A program made the position numbers and the translations under genes. Positions 25,355 through 34,767 of a stretch of 64,000 bases of DNA are shown here, piece after piece. Origin of the DNA: Candidatus Dadabacteria bacterium (GTDB lineage: Bacteria; Desulfobacterota_D; UBA1144; Nemesobacterales; Nemesobacteraceae); NCBI GenBank assembly GCA_022827275.1, contig JAJDTG010000015.1, positions 83,619-147,618 on the forward strand. Reading direction: 5' to 3'. The notes beneath the pieces are model-generated. The model was not told where the DNA came from and ran no database searches. It saw nothing but the letters and a program-made list of their open reading frames with translations. Numbering within the stretch: position 1 is the stretch's first letter; every line of letters begins with the position of its first letter.

Positions 25355-25906
25355 TCACCCCGGTTCCTTAAAATCCTCTTTAATCTTCTCGATTTCCTTT
25401 ACTGTGGGCAGGTCCTTCAGGTTTTTAAGACCGAATGTCTCGAGAAAAAGATCGGTGGTCCTGTAGAGAAAAGGCTTTCCCGGAACTTCCTTCCTTCCCG
25501 CGATCTCGATGAACCTTCTCTCAAGGAGCATGCTCACGCTGCTTGAGCAGTCAACCCCTCTTATCTTCTCAACCTCGATTTTCGTAACGGGCTGCTCGTA
25601 AGCCATTATGGCAAGCACTTCAAGGGCGGCCTTGGAGAGCCTGAATTTCTTTATTTCCTTGTTAAACTCGACTATGTATTGCGAGTACTCGGGACGGGTC
25701 CTGAACTGATATCCCCCCGCGACTCTGCTTAGAAAGAAGCTTCGCCCCATCTCCTCCCAGCGCTTTTCTAGTTCGTCGAGAGCGACGGTTATCTCTTTTT
25801 TCTCAGCGTCCTTAAGAAACCCGGAGATTTCCTGAATAGTTAAAGGGTGTTTAGAAACGAATATCAAGCATTCTATTATATTTTCAAGAGAACTTCTATC
25901 GTCCAT
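25355..25906 (-). CDS. scpB: Segregation and condensation protein B
   Basis: Winged-helix subunit of the SMC-ScpAB condensin-like complex. 183 aa with LENIIECLIFVSKHPLTIQEI, ALEVLAIMAYEQPVTKIEVEKIRGVDCSSSVSMLLERRFIEIAGRKEVPGKPFLYRTT, the diagnostic block. Start overlaps the scpA 3' end by 11 nt. Last gene of the minus-strand run that begins at metK. Confidence 0.95.
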   Translation of the reverse strand: MDDRSSLENIIECLIFVSKHPLTIQEISGFLKDAEKKEITVALDELEKRWEEMGRSFFLSRVAGGYQFRTRPEYSQYIVEFNKEIKKFRLSKAALEVLAIMAYEQPVTKIEVEKIRGVDCSSSVSMLLERRFIEIAGRKEVPGKPFLYRTTDLFLETFGLKNLKDLPTVKEIEKIKEDFKEPG

Positions 25907-26645
25907 TTTCCTCCCTCAGAATTATCTTTATGGGCTCTTCGAAGGTCGGCTGAAAAACATCCAGGACGCCTTCTTTCAGCAGTTCCAGTATCGAGAGAAA
26001 GGTTACCACGAGTTTCATGCGGTTTTTATCCCCCTCGAAGAGGTCCCCGAAGAGAACCTCTTTTTCTCTCCTGATTATTTCGATTATCTGGTCTTTTCTC
26101 TCCTCAACGCTGTAAGTCTGTGGTGTAAGGGATATTTCCCTTGTCTCAGCCTTCTTTGTGTCTTCGCATATCTTGGAGAAGGCGTCCACCAGGGACCAGA
26201 GGTCGAATTTCACGAATTCCGTCTCTTCTGCCGGCTCTCCGAACATTTCCCTGCGGTCGTAACCCGCCAGGAAGACGTCTTTTCCGAGAATCTCCATCCC
26301 CCCGAGCTCCGCCGCCGCGCTTCTGTACTTCTCATACTCAAGCAGGCGTCTTACGAGTTCCTCCCTGGGGTCCTCTTCCTCCTCTTCGCCTTCTTCCTTT
26401 ATCCTGGGAAGAAGCATGCGTGACTTTATGTACCCCAGTTCGGCCGCCATGGACATGTAGTCCCCGACGATCTCGAGGTTCACGTCCTTCAGGAACTCCA
26501 GATATTCAAGGTACTGCTCGGTTATGAGCGCAATGGGTATGTCGTAGATGTCCACCTCGTGTTTCTTTATGAGGTGAATCAGCAGGTCAAGCGGGCCGTT
26601 GAATATCTCGAGCTGTACGCTGTAGGCTGACTGCGGGTCTTCCAT
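25896..26645 (-). CDS. scpA: Segregation and condensation protein A
   Basis: Kleisin of the SMC-ScpAB complex. 249 aa with the N-terminal VQLEIFNGPLDLLIHLIKKHEVDIYDIPIALITEQYLEYLE signature, an acidic linker (EEGEEEEEDPREELVRRLLEYEKYR) and a C-terminal winged helix. Located 24 bp after the M50 protease gene and overlapping scpB. Confidence 0.95.
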   Translation of the reverse strand: MEDPQSAYSVQLEIFNGPLDLLIHLIKKHEVDIYDIPIALITEQYLEYLEFLKDVNLEIVGDYMSMAAELGYIKSRMLLPRIKEEGEEEEEDPREELVRRLLEYEKYRSAAAELGGMEILGKDVFLAGYDRREMFGEPAEETEFVKFDLWSLVDAFSKICEDTKKAETREISLTPQTYSVEERKDQIIEIIRREKEVLFGDLFEGDKNRMKLVVTFLSILELLKEGVLDVFQPTFEEPIKIILREENGR

Positions 26646-26669
26646 TTCTCCCTTTCTCTTGCCGAACCG

Positions 26670-27332
26670 CTACGGGTTCATTGCCCGGATCACGACCTCA
26701 AGTTCGCTCGGGCTGAAATTGCACATTTCTATAAAGATAACCACAGGAACGCGTATGAAGTAACCCAGGAATTTCCCGCCGAACAGGAAAAAGGCGAAAA
26801 GAATGAATATTCCGTAGGTTTCAAATCTCGCGTACCTGTAAGCGAGACTGTCGGGAAGCAGTCCGTAGAGCACCCGCGAGCCGTCAAGCGGCGGAACGGG
26901 GATCATGTTGAAAACGGCAAGCACTATCCCTATGTACATGAACCACACGAGCATCCGCGCGGCGACGTCGACCCCGCTTCCCGGAGTTATGGCCGCGGAG
27001 TTCTCGAATATGACCTTTAGAATCACGGCAGCCGCAATCGCCGTCAGAATATTGGATATGGGCCCCGCGATCGCGACCATAAGCATGTCTTTTTTCGGGT
27101 TCCTGAAGTTTCTCGGGTCAACGGGAACCGGTTTCGCCCACCCGAAGTGCACGATGAAAAGCAGCAGGGTTCCCAGGACATCAAGGTGCACGAGAGGGTT
27201 AAGCGAGAGTCTTCCCTGTCTCTTCGCAGTGTCGTCCCCGAGCCTGTGGGCCACAAGCGCGTGGGCGTATTCGTGTATGGTAAGCGAGAAAAGGATTACG
27301 GGGACCAGTATTATGAGAAATTGGTAGTTCAT
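26670..27332 (-). CDS. Site-2 protease family (M50) membrane metalloprotease
   Basis: 220 aa, several transmembrane helices. Zinc motif HEYAH at residues 20-24 in the first helix and NMIPVPPLDG at 142-151 carrying the third ligand, the typical minimal site-2 protease without PDZ domain. AGPISN is also present. Commonly found next to scpA; substrate unknown. Lies 9 bp after xerD in the same run. Confidence 0.9.
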   Translation of the reverse strand: MNYQFLIILVPVILFSLTIHEYAHALVAHRLGDDTAKRQGRLSLNPLVHLDVLGTLLLFIVHFGWAKPVPVDPRNFRNPKKDMLMVAIAGPISNILTAIAAAVILKVIFENSAAITPGSGVDVAARMLVWFMYIGIVLAVFNMIPVPPLDGSRVLYGLLPDSLAYRYARFETYGIFILFAFFLFGGKFLGYFIRVPVVIFIEMCNFSPSELEVVIRAMNP

Positions 27333-27341
27333 ATCTATAGT

Positions 27342-28235
27342 TTACGCCCTTGGGTGAGATTTTTCGTGTATGCGTTTCAGTCTTTCTTTTTCAACGTAAG
27401 TGTATATCTGGGTCGTGGATATGTCCGAGTGACCGAGCATGGCCTGTATGGCCCGCAGGTCGGCCCCCCGCTCAAGCAGGTGCGTGGCGAAGGAGTGGCG
27501 AAGCACGTGGGGGGTTATGTGGGAGTGTATGCCTGCGGCGAGGGCATAGTCCTTTATCATGCGCCAGAAGCGCTGGCGGCTCATCTTGGAGCCGGTTCTC
27601 GAGGTAACGAAAAGGTACTCCGAGCTCCTTTCGCGAAGGAGTCTCGGCCTTGAGTCAGAAAGGTAGTCCCTTACTTTCCTGATTGCGGCGTCGCCTATGG
27701 GAACTATTCTCTCCTTGCTTCCCTTGCCGAGGGTGATGACGTAGCCGTGGTCAAGATTGACGCGGTTAAGCTCAAGTGAGATCAGCTCAGATACCCTGAC
27801 TCCGGTGGCGTAGAGAACCTCGAGCATCGCGCGGTCCCTCAGCGCTTCTGCGGACTTGCCCTCCTCGGGTTCCCGAAGGAGTCTCTCGACCTCTTCAAGC
27901 GAGAGAGTGTGGGGGAGGGTTTTCGGGGGCTTGGGAGAGACGGTGTTTCTGAGCGGATCCTCGGTTATGACGCTTTCTGTCAGCAGGAACCTGAAGAACT
28001 GCTTTATGGAAACTATGTTTCTCGCCACGCTTCTCGGGGAGAGTTTCTTTTTTCTCAGGTGATCGAAAAAAGCGGCTATCTCGCCTTCGCTTACGGCTGC
28101 GGGGTTGGATATGCCCCTTTTGTCTAGAAAAGCCGCAAGGGACGTTATGTCCCTTGAATATGACTGAATGGTGTTTTTCGAAAGGCCCCTGTTCACAGTA
28201 AGATATACAAGGAACGAATCGACATGTTCATCCAT
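27342..28235 (-). CDS. xerD: Tyrosine recombinase XerD-type
   Basis: Site-specific recombinase resolving chromosome dimers. An N-terminal core-binding domain (SFLVYLTVNRGLSKNTIQSYSRDI) is followed by the catalytic domain with R in TGVRVSELISL, K in GKGSKERIVP, HxxR in HVLRHSFATHLLERGADLRAIQAMLGHSDISTTQIYTYV, and the Tyr nucleophile in that last block. 297 aa, normal. 5 bp after ahcY. No integrase-like flanks, and the core gene context argues for a housekeeping role. Confidence 0.93.
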   Translation of the reverse strand: MDEHVDSFLVYLTVNRGLSKNTIQSYSRDITSLAAFLDKRGISNPAAVSEGEIAAFFDHLRKKKLSPRSVARNIVSIKQFFRFLLTESVITEDPLRNTVSPKPPKTLPHTLSLEEVERLLREPEEGKSAEALRDRAMLEVLYATGVRVSELISLELNRVNLDHGYVITLGKGSKERIVPIGDAAIRKVRDYLSDSRPRLLRERSSEYLFVTSRTGSKMSRQRFWRMIKDYALAAGIHSHITPHVLRHSFATHLLERGADLRAIQAMLGHSDISTTQIYTYVEKERLKRIHEKSHPRA

Positions 28236-28240
28236 TAATC

Positions 28241-29497
28241 TTATGTTCCAACCTGCCAGGAACTTAGATATTTCTTCTGTTCGGCCGTCAGGGTGTCTAT
28301 GGTGACTCCCAGGGTCTTAAGCTTTATCTTGGATATCAGGCGGTCTATTTTCTCCGGAACGTCGTGAACGTCGTTTGCAAGCGTCCCTCCGTTTTTCACC
28401 ATGTACTCGCAGCAGAGCGCCTGGTTGGCGAAGCTCATGTCCATCACGCTTGAAGGGTGCCCTTCGGCCGCGGCGAGGTTTATGAGCCTTCCTCCGCCGA
28501 GAACGTTGACTCTCCTTCCGTTCTCGAGGGTATGTTCCTCAACATACTCCCTTATGGCTCTTTTAGAGGTTGTTATCTCGGCAAGGGCGTCAAGATCGAG
28601 TTCCACGTTGAAGTGTCCGGAATTGGCCACTATAGCCCCGTCTTTCATTTTCTCAAAGTGCTTTTTCCTTATTACGTGTATGTTGCCCGTAACGGTGCAG
28701 AAGAAGTCTCCAAGCGGCGCTGCCTTCTCCATCGTCATTACCCTGAATCCGTCCATCGTGGCCTCGAGTCCCGCAAGCGGCTCAACCTCGGTTACGATGA
28801 CGTTCGCTCCGAGTCCCCTGGCTCTCATGGCAAGCCCTTTTCCGCACCATCCGTATCCCGCGACTACGAAGGTCGTGCCGGAGACAAGCCTGTTGGTGGC
28901 GCGTATGATTCCGTCAAGGGTGCTCTGCCCCGTGCCGTAGCGGTTATCGAAAAGGTGCTTGGTATCCGCGTTGTTAACGGCGACTATCGGATACTGAAGC
29001 ACTCCGTCATCCGCCATGCTCTTGAGTCTTATTACTCCGGTTGTCGTTTCCTCGGTTCCCCCGATTACGTCGTCTATCAGGTCTTTTCGGTCCGTGTGCA
29101 GGGTTGATACCAGATCCGCCCCGTCATCCATGGTCACGTGCGGGCGGGCGGCCAGCACTGCGTTTATATGCTTGTAATAGGTTTTCGTGTTCTCTCCCTT
29201 TATCGCGAAAACGGAGATCTTGTGGTTCTTTACCAGATGGGCGGCGACGTCGTCCTGCGTGCTGAGGGGGTTTGACGCGCAGAGGTAGGCTTCTGCTCCT
29301 CCGGCCTTGAGGGTGGTCATCAGGTTTCCGGTTTCCGTGGTAACGTGAAGGCACGCGGCGACTCTTACTCCCTTAAGCGGCTTTTCCTTCTTGAATCTTT
29401 CCTCTATCTGTTTGAGAACGGGCATTTCCTGCGCGGCCCATTCGCTTCTCAGTTTCCCCTCGCGGGCAAGCTTTAAGTCTTTTAAGTGGTAATCCAT
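28241..29497 (-). CDS. ahcY: Adenosylhomocysteinase
   Basis: Hydrolyses S-adenosylhomocysteine to adenosine and homocysteine using bound NAD. 418 aa, the shorter prokaryotic form. Blocks: [57 protein letters not shown] site [28 protein letters not shown], and the C-terminal ring-closing tail. Placed directly after metK on the same strand, it closes the SAM cycle with it. Confidence 0.95.
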   Translation of the reverse strand: MDYHLKDLKLAREGKLRSEWAAQEMPVLKQIEERFKKEKPLKGVRVAACLHVTTETGNLMTTLKAGGAEAYLCASNPLSTQDDVAAHLVKNHKISVFAIKGENTKTYYKHINAVLAARPHVTMDDGADLVSTLHTDRKDLIDDVIGGTEETTTGVIRLKSMADDGVLQYPIVAVNNADTKHLFDNRYGTGQSTLDGIIRATNRLVSGTTFVVAGYGWCGKGLAMRARGLGANVIVTEVEPLAGLEATMDGFRVMTMEKAAPLGDFFCTVTGNIHVIRKKHFEKMKDGAIVANSGHFNVELDLDALAEITTSKRAIREYVEEHTLENGRRVNVLGGGRLINLAAAEGHPSSVMDMSFANQALCCEYMVKNGGTLANDVHDVPEKIDRLISKIKLKTLGVTIDTLTAEQKKYLSSWQVGT

Positions 29498-29547
29498 TTG
29501 TTCCTCCGTTGCTTTTTCGCGGTCAGAAGCCCCGAGCGCTCTTTGGC

Positions 29548-30696
29548 TCAGGCGTTCTCCAGGGCTTTTTTAAGTTCCGCGATTCTGTCTGTTTTCTCCC
29601 ATGAGAAAGTTTCTTCGTTTCTGCCGAAATGGCCATAGGAAGCAGTTTTCCTGTAGATGGGCCGTCTGAGTCCCAGGTGCGATATTATTCCCTCGGGAGT
29701 AAGGTCGAAAATCTCCCTCACTGCTTCCGAGATCTTCTCTTCCGCCACAGCGGCCGTGCCGAAGGTGTCGATCATTACTGAAACCGGCTCCGCGACTCCG
29801 ATGGCGTAGGCAAGCTGCACCTCGCAGCGCGAGGCAAGAGAGGCCGCGACTATGTTTTTCGCCACGTACCTTGCCATGTAGGCCGCACTTCTGTCGACCT
29901 TGGAGGGGTCTTTCCCCGAAAACGCCCCGCCGCCGTGTCTTGACCATCCGCCGTAGGTGTCGACTATGATCTTTCTCCCGGTAAGGCCGGTGTCTCCCAT
30001 GGGACCCCCGATTACGAAGTTCCCGGTGGGATTTATATGAATTTTCGTGTCCCCGGAAACAAGCGTTCCGATGCAGGGATTTATTACGTTCTCCCTGATT
30101 CCCTCGATGAGGTCCTCGCGCGAGACTTCCTCTGAGTGCTGCGATGATATCACTACTGCGTCCACTGCAACCGGTTTTCCGTTTTCGTACCTGAAGGTGA
30201 TCTGGCTTTTTCCGTCGGGCCTTAAAAAGGGCAGGGTGCCGTCTTTTCTTACCTCGGAAAGACGCTTTGCCAGCCTGTGGGCGTAGAGTATGGGGGAGGG
30301 CATGAATTCTTCGGTCTCATCGCATGCGTAGCCGAACATGAGCCCCTGGTCGCCGGCTCCTTCCTTGTCGACCCCGAGAGCTATGTCCTGGGACTGCTTG
30401 TCGATCGTCAGGAGGACCGAACAGGTGTCCGCGTCAAATCCCATCGCGCTGTCCGTGTAGCCGATCTCTTTTATCGTGTCTCTCACCACCTGCCGTATGT
30501 CGACCTGGCTTTTTGTCGTTATCTCGGCGGAGATCACCACAAGGCCGGTTGTGATCAGCGTCTCGCACGCGACCCTGCTTCCGGAATCCTGCTCGATCAT
30601 GGCGTCGAGTATCGCATCTGATATTTGATCCGCAATCTTGTCCGGGTGACCTTCCGTTACGGATTCTGAGGTGAATATGAAGTTTTTAGGGGGCAT
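29548..30696 (-). CDS. metK: S-adenosylmethionine synthetase
   Basis: Makes SAM from methionine and ATP. 382 aa with [36 protein letters not shown], the phosphate loop [19 protein letters not shown] and the [14 protein letters not shown] end. GAGG lies 7 nt upstream of ATG 30696. First gene of the long minus-strand run metK-ahcY-xerD-M50-scpA-scpB. The promoter lies so close that the leader is only ~17 nt, leaving no room for a SAM riboswitch. Confidence 0.97.
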   Translation of the reverse strand: MPPKNFIFTSESVTEGHPDKIADQISDAILDAMIEQDSGSRVACETLITTGLVVISAEITTKSQVDIRQVVRDTIKEIGYTDSAMGFDADTCSVLLTIDKQSQDIALGVDKEGAGDQGLMFGYACDETEEFMPSPILYAHRLAKRLSEVRKDGTLPFLRPDGKSQITFRYENGKPVAVDAVVISSQHSEEVSREDLIEGIRENVINPCIGTLVSGDTKIHINPTGNFVIGGPMGDTGLTGRKIIVDTYGGWSRHGGGAFSGKDPSKVDRSAAYMARYVAKNIVAASLASRCEVQLAYAIGVAEPVSVMIDTFGTAAVAEEKISEAVREIFDLTPEGIISHLGLRRPIYRKTASYGHFGRNEETFSWEKTDRIAELKKALENA

Positions 30697-30719
30697 TAAG
30701 CGACCTCAAAAGTCCAAGT

Positions 30720-30747
30720 AATATAATTATTCTGGTCTTTCTGTCAA
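30720..30747 (-). promoter_or_regulatory. Sigma-70-type promoter for metK
   Basis: On the minus strand TTGACA (30747-30742) and TATATT (30725-30720) with a 16-bp spacer, ~24 bp from the start codon. Confidence 0.6.
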
Positions 30748-30947
30748 CAATCCGTTTTTTTGTAATGGGGTCAATCAGATTCACCGTTTTTTGAGCTGAC
30801 TGGTTGTCCGGTTCCCGGGAATTTATCTTGATGCGCTTGAAGGCGGAACCTCGTGTCATGTATCATTTGTAGAATTTTTCAGAAGGACAAAACAGTCGGT
30901 AACACCTTCTGTGACAAAACAAGGAATTATTGAGGAAGAGTAGACTT

Positions 30948-31722
30948 ATGAAGGGATTTTTCTTGGCTGTAGCTCTGGTTCTGGCAAGCGGTTTTATTGC
31001 TGTTCCGTCTTTTGCGCATGATGGAGACCATCAAAACACGACCTTGGCCAGCGCCGTAATGAATGGTGTTGACAACGAGGAGAACAGGGAAGCTCTCAAA
31101 AATTTTGTTATGCACGCAAAAGCTCATATTGAGGAGGCTGAGTATATTGAGGATTTTCTCATTCTCCTAAGTGAATTCAGGGACGAGGACGGAGATTGGA
31201 TGGCGCATGACCGCAGTATATACCTGTACATTTTTCACAGCGGGTGAAGCCGACGAAGATGGTAAGCATCAGGAGATAGGTATTTTTAACGCACTCAGTC
31301 CACTAAGAGAAGGCACTAACATACATGATATGACAGATGCTAACGGAGTGGAGGTTGCTCATGAACTTATAGACGCGGCAACAGAACCGGGAAGAGATGG
31401 TTTTGGCGAGTATACGTGGGATGATCCGAGAATTGAAGGGGACGAGGTGAATGAACCCGGAAAATCTCCCGGTACTTCCCCCAAGATCGGCTATACCGTA
31501 ATAGTGCAACTTCCCGGCGGTGATCAGCTAACGTCAACAAGGTTTGTGCTGGGTTCCGGTTTTTACCCTACTCCATTAATGGATAGCGATAGTGATAGCG
31601 GATGTGCGATCGCAGGAGGAAACACTGGAAAAAACGGTCTCAGTTCGCTGTTTAACCTGCTTTTAGTGGTATCCGCCCTGTTTTTGGCGGTCTCGTGGAG
31701 AGCCCACACGGCCAGGAGATAA
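30948..31722 (+). pseudogene. Secreted Cache-domain-like protein, single frameshift at 31242-31244
   Basis: ATG 30948 (GAGGAAGAG upstream) starts a signal peptide (FFLAVALVLASGFIAVPSFA) and a mature domain that stops at TGA 31245. The frame one base over continues to 31722. Removing one G from the GGG at 31242-31244 joins IYLYIFHSGEADEDG into one protein of ~257 aa. The second half (NIHDMTDANGVEVAHELIDAA, GEYTWDDPR, GYTVIVQLPGG, FVLGSGFYP) resembles periplasmic Cache sensing domains. The C-terminus has GCAIA, a hydrophobic helix and SWRAHTARR, matching the tail of the protein at 12729-14366. Either a recent pseudogene or a base-call error. Confidence 0.65.
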
Positions 31723-32116
31723 ATCTGCGCATGGGTGCAGCTGCGAGTGACTGCGGGAGAGGGGGATATTATGATCTCTCCGCTCCCACGCCGTTTAAGC
31801 CCTGTTGTCACCGAGTCAGACGGATGTTTTTCCCGGGCATCTTGATTTCACAAAAAACGCGAATGCTGTTGGTTCCGCGCGCCTTGCGCGCGGAACGAGC
31901 AGTGCTGTCTGCATGATAGCTGCCGAGAGACTCGTAAGGTTTGTTTCCCGGTAAAAACACGCATAGTTTCGAAAAATTTTTCTGCCCCGCTATCGTCTGG
32001 GGATTCGTTTCTTGGCATGAAATGGCCTTGGTTTCCGCGCAGGGGGCGCGTGGGTTTTTGCTGTTGTTCGGGTAAAATACAGAAAAACCCCACTTCACTC
32101 TGCGGAGAATAATGAA
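31723..32116. other. Intergenic region before rpe
   Basis: ~390 bp with no supported ORF. It holds a perfect 10-bp stem-loop at 31872-31896 and shortly before rpe a GC-rich CGCGCAGGGGGCGCG-type stretch (~32035). The rpe start is preceded by GCGGAG. No terminator with a T-run was identified. Confidence 0.5.
31872..31896. repeat. Perfect GC-rich inverted repeat
   Basis: GTTCCGCGCG (31872-31881) and its exact complement CGCGCGGAAC (31887-31896), 5-nt loop. No adjacent T-run on either strand, so it is not a standard intrinsic terminator. It might be a mobile palindromic element or a transcript-end hairpin. Confidence 0.75.
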
Positions 32117-32791
32117 ATGAAGAAACTCTTGGCTCCTTCGATACTCTCGTGTGACTATCTTCGCCTTGAAGACGAGGTAACCGCCGTCTGCCAGGCGGGC
32201 GCCGACCTAATACACGTCGACGTGATGGACGGGCATTTTGTTCCGAACATAAGCATAGGAATACCCATAGTGGAGGCGATTGCCCGGATGGAGTCGCCGC
32301 CCCAGATGGATATACACCTGATGATTGATAGTCCCGAGAAATTCACGGAAAAATTCATAGACGCGGGCTCTCCCCACGTGAAGATCGTCACGGTCCAGAT
32401 GGAAGCCTGCAACCTTCTCTACAGCGCTCTCTCATCCATCAGGTGGAGAGGGGTTATGACCGGGGTGGCACTTAACCCCGCGACCCCGATCGGAGTGATC
32501 GAGGAAAAGCTGATGGAGCTTATAGACGTGATAGTGATAATGACCGTGGAGCCGGGATTCGGGGGTCAGAAGTTCATTCCCGAGATGCTGTCGAAAATAA
32601 GAGACCTGAGATCTCTACTTGACAAGATGGATGGAAAGAAGCCGCTTATTGAAGCTGACGGCGGCATAAATCTCGGGAACATAAGGGAAGTGGTCGAAGC
32701 CGGGGCGGACATAGTGGTAACGGGCTCCGGAATATACAAGACGGAAAACTACGCCGATACGATGTCGGCCATGCGCGAGATGATGGAGTAG
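32117..32791 (+). CDS. rpe: Ribulose-phosphate 3-epimerase
   Basis: Interconverts ribulose-5-P and xylulose-5-P. 224-aa TIM barrel with LAPSILSCDYLRL, HVDVMDGHFVPNISIG, IHLMIDSPEKF, MTVEPGFGGQKFIPEML and IEADGGINLGNI, containing the metal-binding His/Asp residues. ATG 32117. Followed by two genes on the same strand (38-bp gap, then 1 bp). Confidence 0.96.
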   Translation: MKKLLAPSILSCDYLRLEDEVTAVCQAGADLIHVDVMDGHFVPNISIGIPIVEAIARMESPPQMDIHLMIDSPEKFTEKFIDAGSPHVKIVTVQMEACNLLYSALSSIRWRGVMTGVALNPATPIGVIEEKLMELIDVIVIMTVEPGFGGQKFIPEMLSKIRDLRSLLDKMDGKKPLIEADGGINLGNIREVVEAGADIVVTGSGIYKTENYADTMSAMREMME

Positions 32792-32829
32792 GGACCGGAC
32801 CCGAGGGCCGCGTGTTTTTCCGGGGAAAG

Positions 32830-33486
32830 ATGAAGTCTCAAGAGCGAAACTACATAGCCGACATAGAGCGGTATTTTCTCGGGCTTGCGGGGAAGGGCCT
32901 GATGCTTTCAGCCAGGGACTACGGTTTCATAAGGGAACTTGGCGAAAGATCCGTCTCAAAGGAAATGGTAATTAAGGCCATAGCCTACGGCTTTGAGCAG
33001 AAGAGGCAGAGAGGGGCCCAGGAGCCGAGGGGGCTTTTTAACCTGAGGCATGAAATTGAAGATTACCTGAGAACGCAGTCGGTAGAACGGGAATCGGAAC
33101 AGACAAGACCCAAGAGCGCCGCTTTTACGAGGAGCAGCATAGTAGAGCAGACCCTGAAGAGGCTTGACAGGATCATAGTTGAGGAAAGAAGAGAGGATAT
33201 ACGGGGGAGATACGAGGAACTAAGAAGCAGGGTCCGGAAGACGGACGGCGCGGGACCCGCTAACGTATACAAACAGTTTGATTTGCTGTGGCGGGAGTTC
33301 ATGGGGGATGTTTTCTCGGGTCTTTCCGAAGAGAGGAAAGAGCAGATAACAGATGCCGCGCTAAGCAGGCTTCCCGCCGAGGCTAAGCTCTACGACGAGG
33401 ATGCCAGAAGAAAAACCCTTAACGCTTTCAGGGATGAAATCGTATGCGAGACTTTCGGCATAAATAATGTTTTCACGATGAAGTAA
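32830..33486 (+). CDS. Unknown helical protein paired with DnaC-like ATPase
   Basis: 218 aa from ATG 32830 (GGGGAAAG upstream; a GTG at 32812 would add 6 residues). No family recognised. All-helical, highly charged; a segment near the N-terminus (YFLGLAGKGLMLSARDYGFIRELGERSVSKEMVIKAIAYG has that character) looks like a small helix-turn-helix domain, and a central Arg/Glu-rich helix follows. It ends 1 bp before the zinc-finger ATPase gene. The arrangement recalls helicase-loader partnerships (DnaD/DnaI style), but that is inference. Confidence 0.65.
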   Translation: MKSQERNYIADIERYFLGLAGKGLMLSARDYGFIRELGERSVSKEMVIKAIAYGFEQKRQRGAQEPRGLFNLRHEIEDYLRTQSVERESEQTRPKSAAFTRSSIVEQTLKRLDRIIVEERREDIRGRYEELRSRVRKTDGAGPANVYKQFDLLWREFMGDVFSGLSEERKEQITDAALSRLPAEAKLYDEDARRKTLNAFRDEIVCETFGINNVFTMK

Positions 33487-33487
33487 T

Positions 33488-34309
33488 ATGGCCAGGAGAA
33501 AACACATTGCGGCCGGTTGTCAAACATGTTCCGGCAGGGGGTACATGATTTCCACGGAGAACGATCAGTACGCCCGCGCGCAGGTCTGCGGCTGCATCTC
33601 CGAGTGCGGCGACTGCGGAGGGTCGGGGACGGTGTTTCTGGAGAACGAAAGGGGCTATAGGTACCTTGAGCGTTGCGGAACCTGCGGGGTGGTAAGACTT
33701 AAAATCAGGAGATACAACAATGCGAAGATTCCATCAAAGTTCGCCGGTGTTCTTCAGTCAGACGATATAGACCCCCGTGGACAGAGTCAGCTTGATGCAA
33801 TGACCTACGTAAAGTCGTTTGTCGACAAGTACCCGGAGGAAAAGGGCTTTCTGCTTATGGGAGGTCCCGGGCTTGCCAAGACACGCCTGGCCGTAGGGGC
33901 CATAGCGGAGCTTACTCTCCAGAAAGCCGTTGAATGCGTGTTTACCGATTTTTTCTTTCTCCTCGGGGACCTGCGGGAAGCCTATTCCGCGGGAATTCCT
34001 GAAAACGAGATAATAGGACCGCTGATAAACGCGGAAATTCTGGTGATAGACGAGATGGGAAAGGGAAGGAGTTCCGAATGGGAACAGAACATCCTTGACC
34101 AGCTTATCTCCAAGCGCTATAACTCCTCAAAGAAGACTCTCGTTACCACCAACTACATAGCCAGGGAGTCGCTGCCAAAGAAATCCAGGAGCAAAACGGA
34201 AGTACTTGAGGACAGGGTGGGGGAGAGGATAGCTTCAAGGCTTTATGAGATGTGCACCCCGCTTTTCATCGATGGAAGCGACTATAGGAAAGGCGAAATC
34301 TCCTCGTAA
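33488..34309 (+). CDS. DnaC/DnaI-like AAA+ ATPase with N-terminal zinc ribbons
   Basis: 273 aa. Eight Cys in CxxC-type pairs (C11/C14, C34/C36, C40/C43, C63/C66) form one or two zinc ribbons resembling DnaJ-type CxxCxGxG. The AAA+ part has Walker A GGPGLAKT (125-132, Ala instead of Gly before Lys, as in MoxR-type loops), Walker B LVIDEMGKG, sensor-1 TLVTTNY and an Arg-finger-like GERIASRLYEMC, all in DnaC/IstB order. IstB would sit beside an IstA transposase; none is present, so a replicative helicase loader is more likely. Confidence 0.8.
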   Translation: MARRKHIAAGCQTCSGRGYMISTENDQYARAQVCGCISECGDCGGSGTVFLENERGYRYLERCGTCGVVRLKIRRYNNAKIPSKFAGVLQSDDIDPRGQSQLDAMTYVKSFVDKYPEEKGFLLMGGPGLAKTRLAVGAIAELTLQKAVECVFTDFFFLLGDLREAYSAGIPENEIIGPLINAEILVIDEMGKGRSSEWEQNILDQLISKRYNSSKKTLVTTNYIARESLPKKSRSKTEVLEDRVGERIASRLYEMCTPLFIDGSDYRKGEISS

Positions 34310-34496
34310 ATACCACCCGTTCAACTGAAATCCAAAGCTAATGTGCCGAGGGTAGCGCACCTGCCCTTGATGTTTTTTTATTTGACCTTTTCCGCAGTCT
34401 TTTATCCTAGATAACTTTTAGCAAAAATTAATTAAATTATTGAAAGATTGTAAAAACTATTGATATTTGCTATTCTTTAGTGCCGGAGGTGATGTC

Positions 34497-34763
34497 ATGG
34501 CTAAGGAGAGAAGTGGTTCATCTGACATGGTAAATATCTCGGCGCAGATTCCTGCTGAAATCGCCGAAATATTAGGCAAGGTATCGAGAGCGGAGGAAAG
34601 GTCAAAAAGCTATTACGTAAGAAAGGGATTAGAGCTGTTTTTAATGGCTAGGCTGGAAGATCTTGAGGATTATGAAGAAGCTGCTAAAGCTTATGAGGAA
34701 TTTCTGGCCTCTGGAGAAAGAACGGTTTCTTTTTCTGAACTCAAAAAGGAACTGAACCTCTAG
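34497..34763 (+). CDS. relB: RHH-type antitoxin (RelB/ParD-like)
   Basis: 88 aa from ATG 34497, chosen for the strong GGAGGTGA at 34485-34492. NISAQIPAEIAEILGKVSRAEERSKSYYVRKGLELFL is a ribbon-helix-helix DNA-binding domain. The C-terminal tail (LEDYEEAAKAYEEFLASGERTVSFSEL) matches the toxin-wrapping part of RelB-like antitoxins. Start of the toxin gene is 4 bp downstream. Predicted to repress its own promoter in the AT-rich sequence at 34380-34480. Confidence 0.85.
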   Translation: MAKERSGSSDMVNISAQIPAEIAEILGKVSRAEERSKSYYVRKGLELFLMARLEDLEDYEEAAKAYEEFLASGERTVSFSELKKELNL

Positions 34764-34767
34764 AATT

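Noticed and set aside
27342..28235. Phage or island integrase
   Set aside because: XerD-type length and motifs within a housekeeping run (ahcY, scpAB); no attachment sites or tRNA nearby.
30697..30929. SAM riboswitch upstream of metK
   Set aside because: The promoter-like boxes leave a leader of only ~17 nt, and no SAM-riboswitch helices or terminator are visible in the region.
31872..31896. Intrinsic terminator
   Set aside because: The stem is perfect, but no U-run follows on either strand.
33488..34309. IstB helper of an IS21-type insertion sequence
   Set aside because: No IstA transposase, terminal repeats or IS context; N-terminal zinc ribbons and rpe-linked position argue for a helicase-loader-like gene.
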